This document shows, piece after piece, positions 4,973 to 5,392 of a DNA stretch of 5,392 nucleotides. Where the stretch lies: positions 1-5,392 of the forward strand of contig CAITEM010000370.1 in the NCBI GenBank assembly GCA_903891395.1, read 5' to 3'. The notes beneath the pieces were generated by a model. It was not told the origin of the DNA. It did not search any database and was given only the letters and a program-made list of their open reading frames with translations. The position numbers and the translations under genes are program-made. The DNA is from an uncultured Hyphomicrobiales bacterium. Lineage in GTDB: Bacteria > Pseudomonadota > Alphaproteobacteria > Rhizobiales > Xanthobacteraceae. Each line of letters starts with the position of its first letter. Within the stretch, counting starts at the first letter, position 1.

Positions 4973-5392
4973 ATGTTCACCCTCGCCCATCTGTCCGACG
5001 CGCATCTGCCGCCGCTGCCGACGCCGCACTGGAGCGAACTACTCGGCAAGCGCGTCACCGGCTACGTCAACTGGCGGCGCCAGCGGCGCTTCATCCACGA
5101 CCCCGCCGCGCTGGCGAAAATCACAGGCGACATGACGTCGCAGGCGCCGAACCACATCGCCATGACCGGCGACATCGTCAACATCGCGCTGCCGTCGGAA
5201 TATCCGCGCGGCCGCGACTGGCTGGAGAGCCTCGGCGCGCCTGAAAACGTCAGCTTCGTGCCCGGCAATCACGACGTCTACGTGCCGGCGGGCGCCGCCT
5301 ACGCGGCGCGGCAGTGGGGCGCGTTCATGACCGACGACGAGGGTATAAACGGATTTCCCTATCTGCGGCGGCGCGGACCGCTAGCGCTGATC
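4973..5392 (+). CDS. Calcineurin-like metallophosphoesterase, N-terminal 140 residues (cut by window end)
   Basis: From the ATG at 4973 the frame is open to the right edge, giving 140 residues. Metal-binding signatures of the calcineurin-like superfamily appear in order: D9-A-H11 (D-x-H), G66-D67 in MTGDIVN with N70, and G98-N99-H100-D101. These enzymes hold two metal ions and hydrolyse phosphomono- or phosphodiesters; cyclic nucleotides, lipids and nucleic acids are all substrates in the wider superfamily, so none is assigned. The remaining conserved histidine motifs (the later H and GHxH) lie beyond the window. Between D-x-H and GD there is a basic, aromatic insert (GKRVTGYVNWRRQRRF, 25-40) that might contact a lipid or anionic substrate; this is inference. 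No signal peptide is visible, so it is probably cytoplasmic. The ribosome site is modest (GAGAG, 4 nt before ATG). It follows mbfA on the same strand past two hairpins. Confidence 0.88.
   Translation, partial: MFTLAHLSDAHLPPLPTPHWSELLGKRVTGYVNWRRQRRFIHDPAALAKITGDMTSQAPNHIAMTGDIVNIALPSEYPRGRDWLESLGAPENVSFVPGNHDVYVPAGAAYAARQWGAFMTDDEGINGFPYLRRRGPLALI

Noticed and set aside
4326..4973. Minus-strand open frame of 215 codons opposite the mbfA membrane domain
   Set aside because: Antisense shadow of mbfA; composition is Arg/Asp/Gln-rich with no membrane or catalytic signature.
1..5392. An undescribed defence, mobile or biosynthetic system
   Set aside because: No direct-repeat array, transposase, integrase, toxin-antitoxin pair, phage gene or att-like duplication was seen; every substantial gene fits a known family and the composition is uniform.

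Overview
The window is an ordinary-looking chromosomal stretch of a high-GC alphaproteobacterium, most likely a member of Hyphomicrobiales (Rhizobiales) near Bradyrhizobium, Rhodopseudomonas or Pseudolabrys. The pointers are a membrane-bound ferritin gene (mbfA) under an Irr-type iron control palindrome, a pairing known from rhizobia and relatives, and short GC-rich hairpin repeats of the 'TTCCCGC...GCGGGAA' and 'ATGGCCGGA...TCCGGCCAT' kinds often seen between genes in this order. The assignment comes from gene content, not from a marker gene.

Layout. Bases 1-131 (minus strand) hold the first 43 codons of a secreted protein resembling periplasmic acid phosphatases. A 111-bp gap with nested hairpins follows, then a GNAT acetyltransferase (243-752, minus). 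A 129-bp divergent gap leads to a glutathionyl-hydroquinone reductase of the YqjG/PcpF (Xi-class GST) type (882-1856, plus). After a hairpin repeat comes an aromatic-acid-type MFS symporter (1955-3304, plus). Its last 17 bp overlap the tail of a convergent Nudix hydrolase (3288-3770, minus). The 126-bp divergent gap between Nudix and mbfA carries a perfect 19-bp palindrome (3845-3863) matching the Irr-box core. mbfA (3897-4856, plus) encodes a di-iron ferritin-like domain fused to a VIT1-type membrane domain. A second hairpin-rich gap precedes the first 140 codons of a calcineurin-like metallophosphoesterase (4973-5392, plus), cut by the window end.

How they work together. The clearest regulatory story is iron. 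Irr is expected to repress mbfA when iron is low and release it when iron is plentiful, so that MbfA can export or detoxify iron. The reductase and the transporter may form a loose aromatic/quinone unit, since they share a strand and lie 98 bp apart, but nothing in the sequence proves a shared pathway. The other genes look like unrelated housekeeping or accessory functions. I found no CRISPR array, transposase, phage gene, tRNA or rRNA, and no convincing undescribed multi-gene system. The most informative single site is the Irr-type palindrome and its position between two divergent genes.
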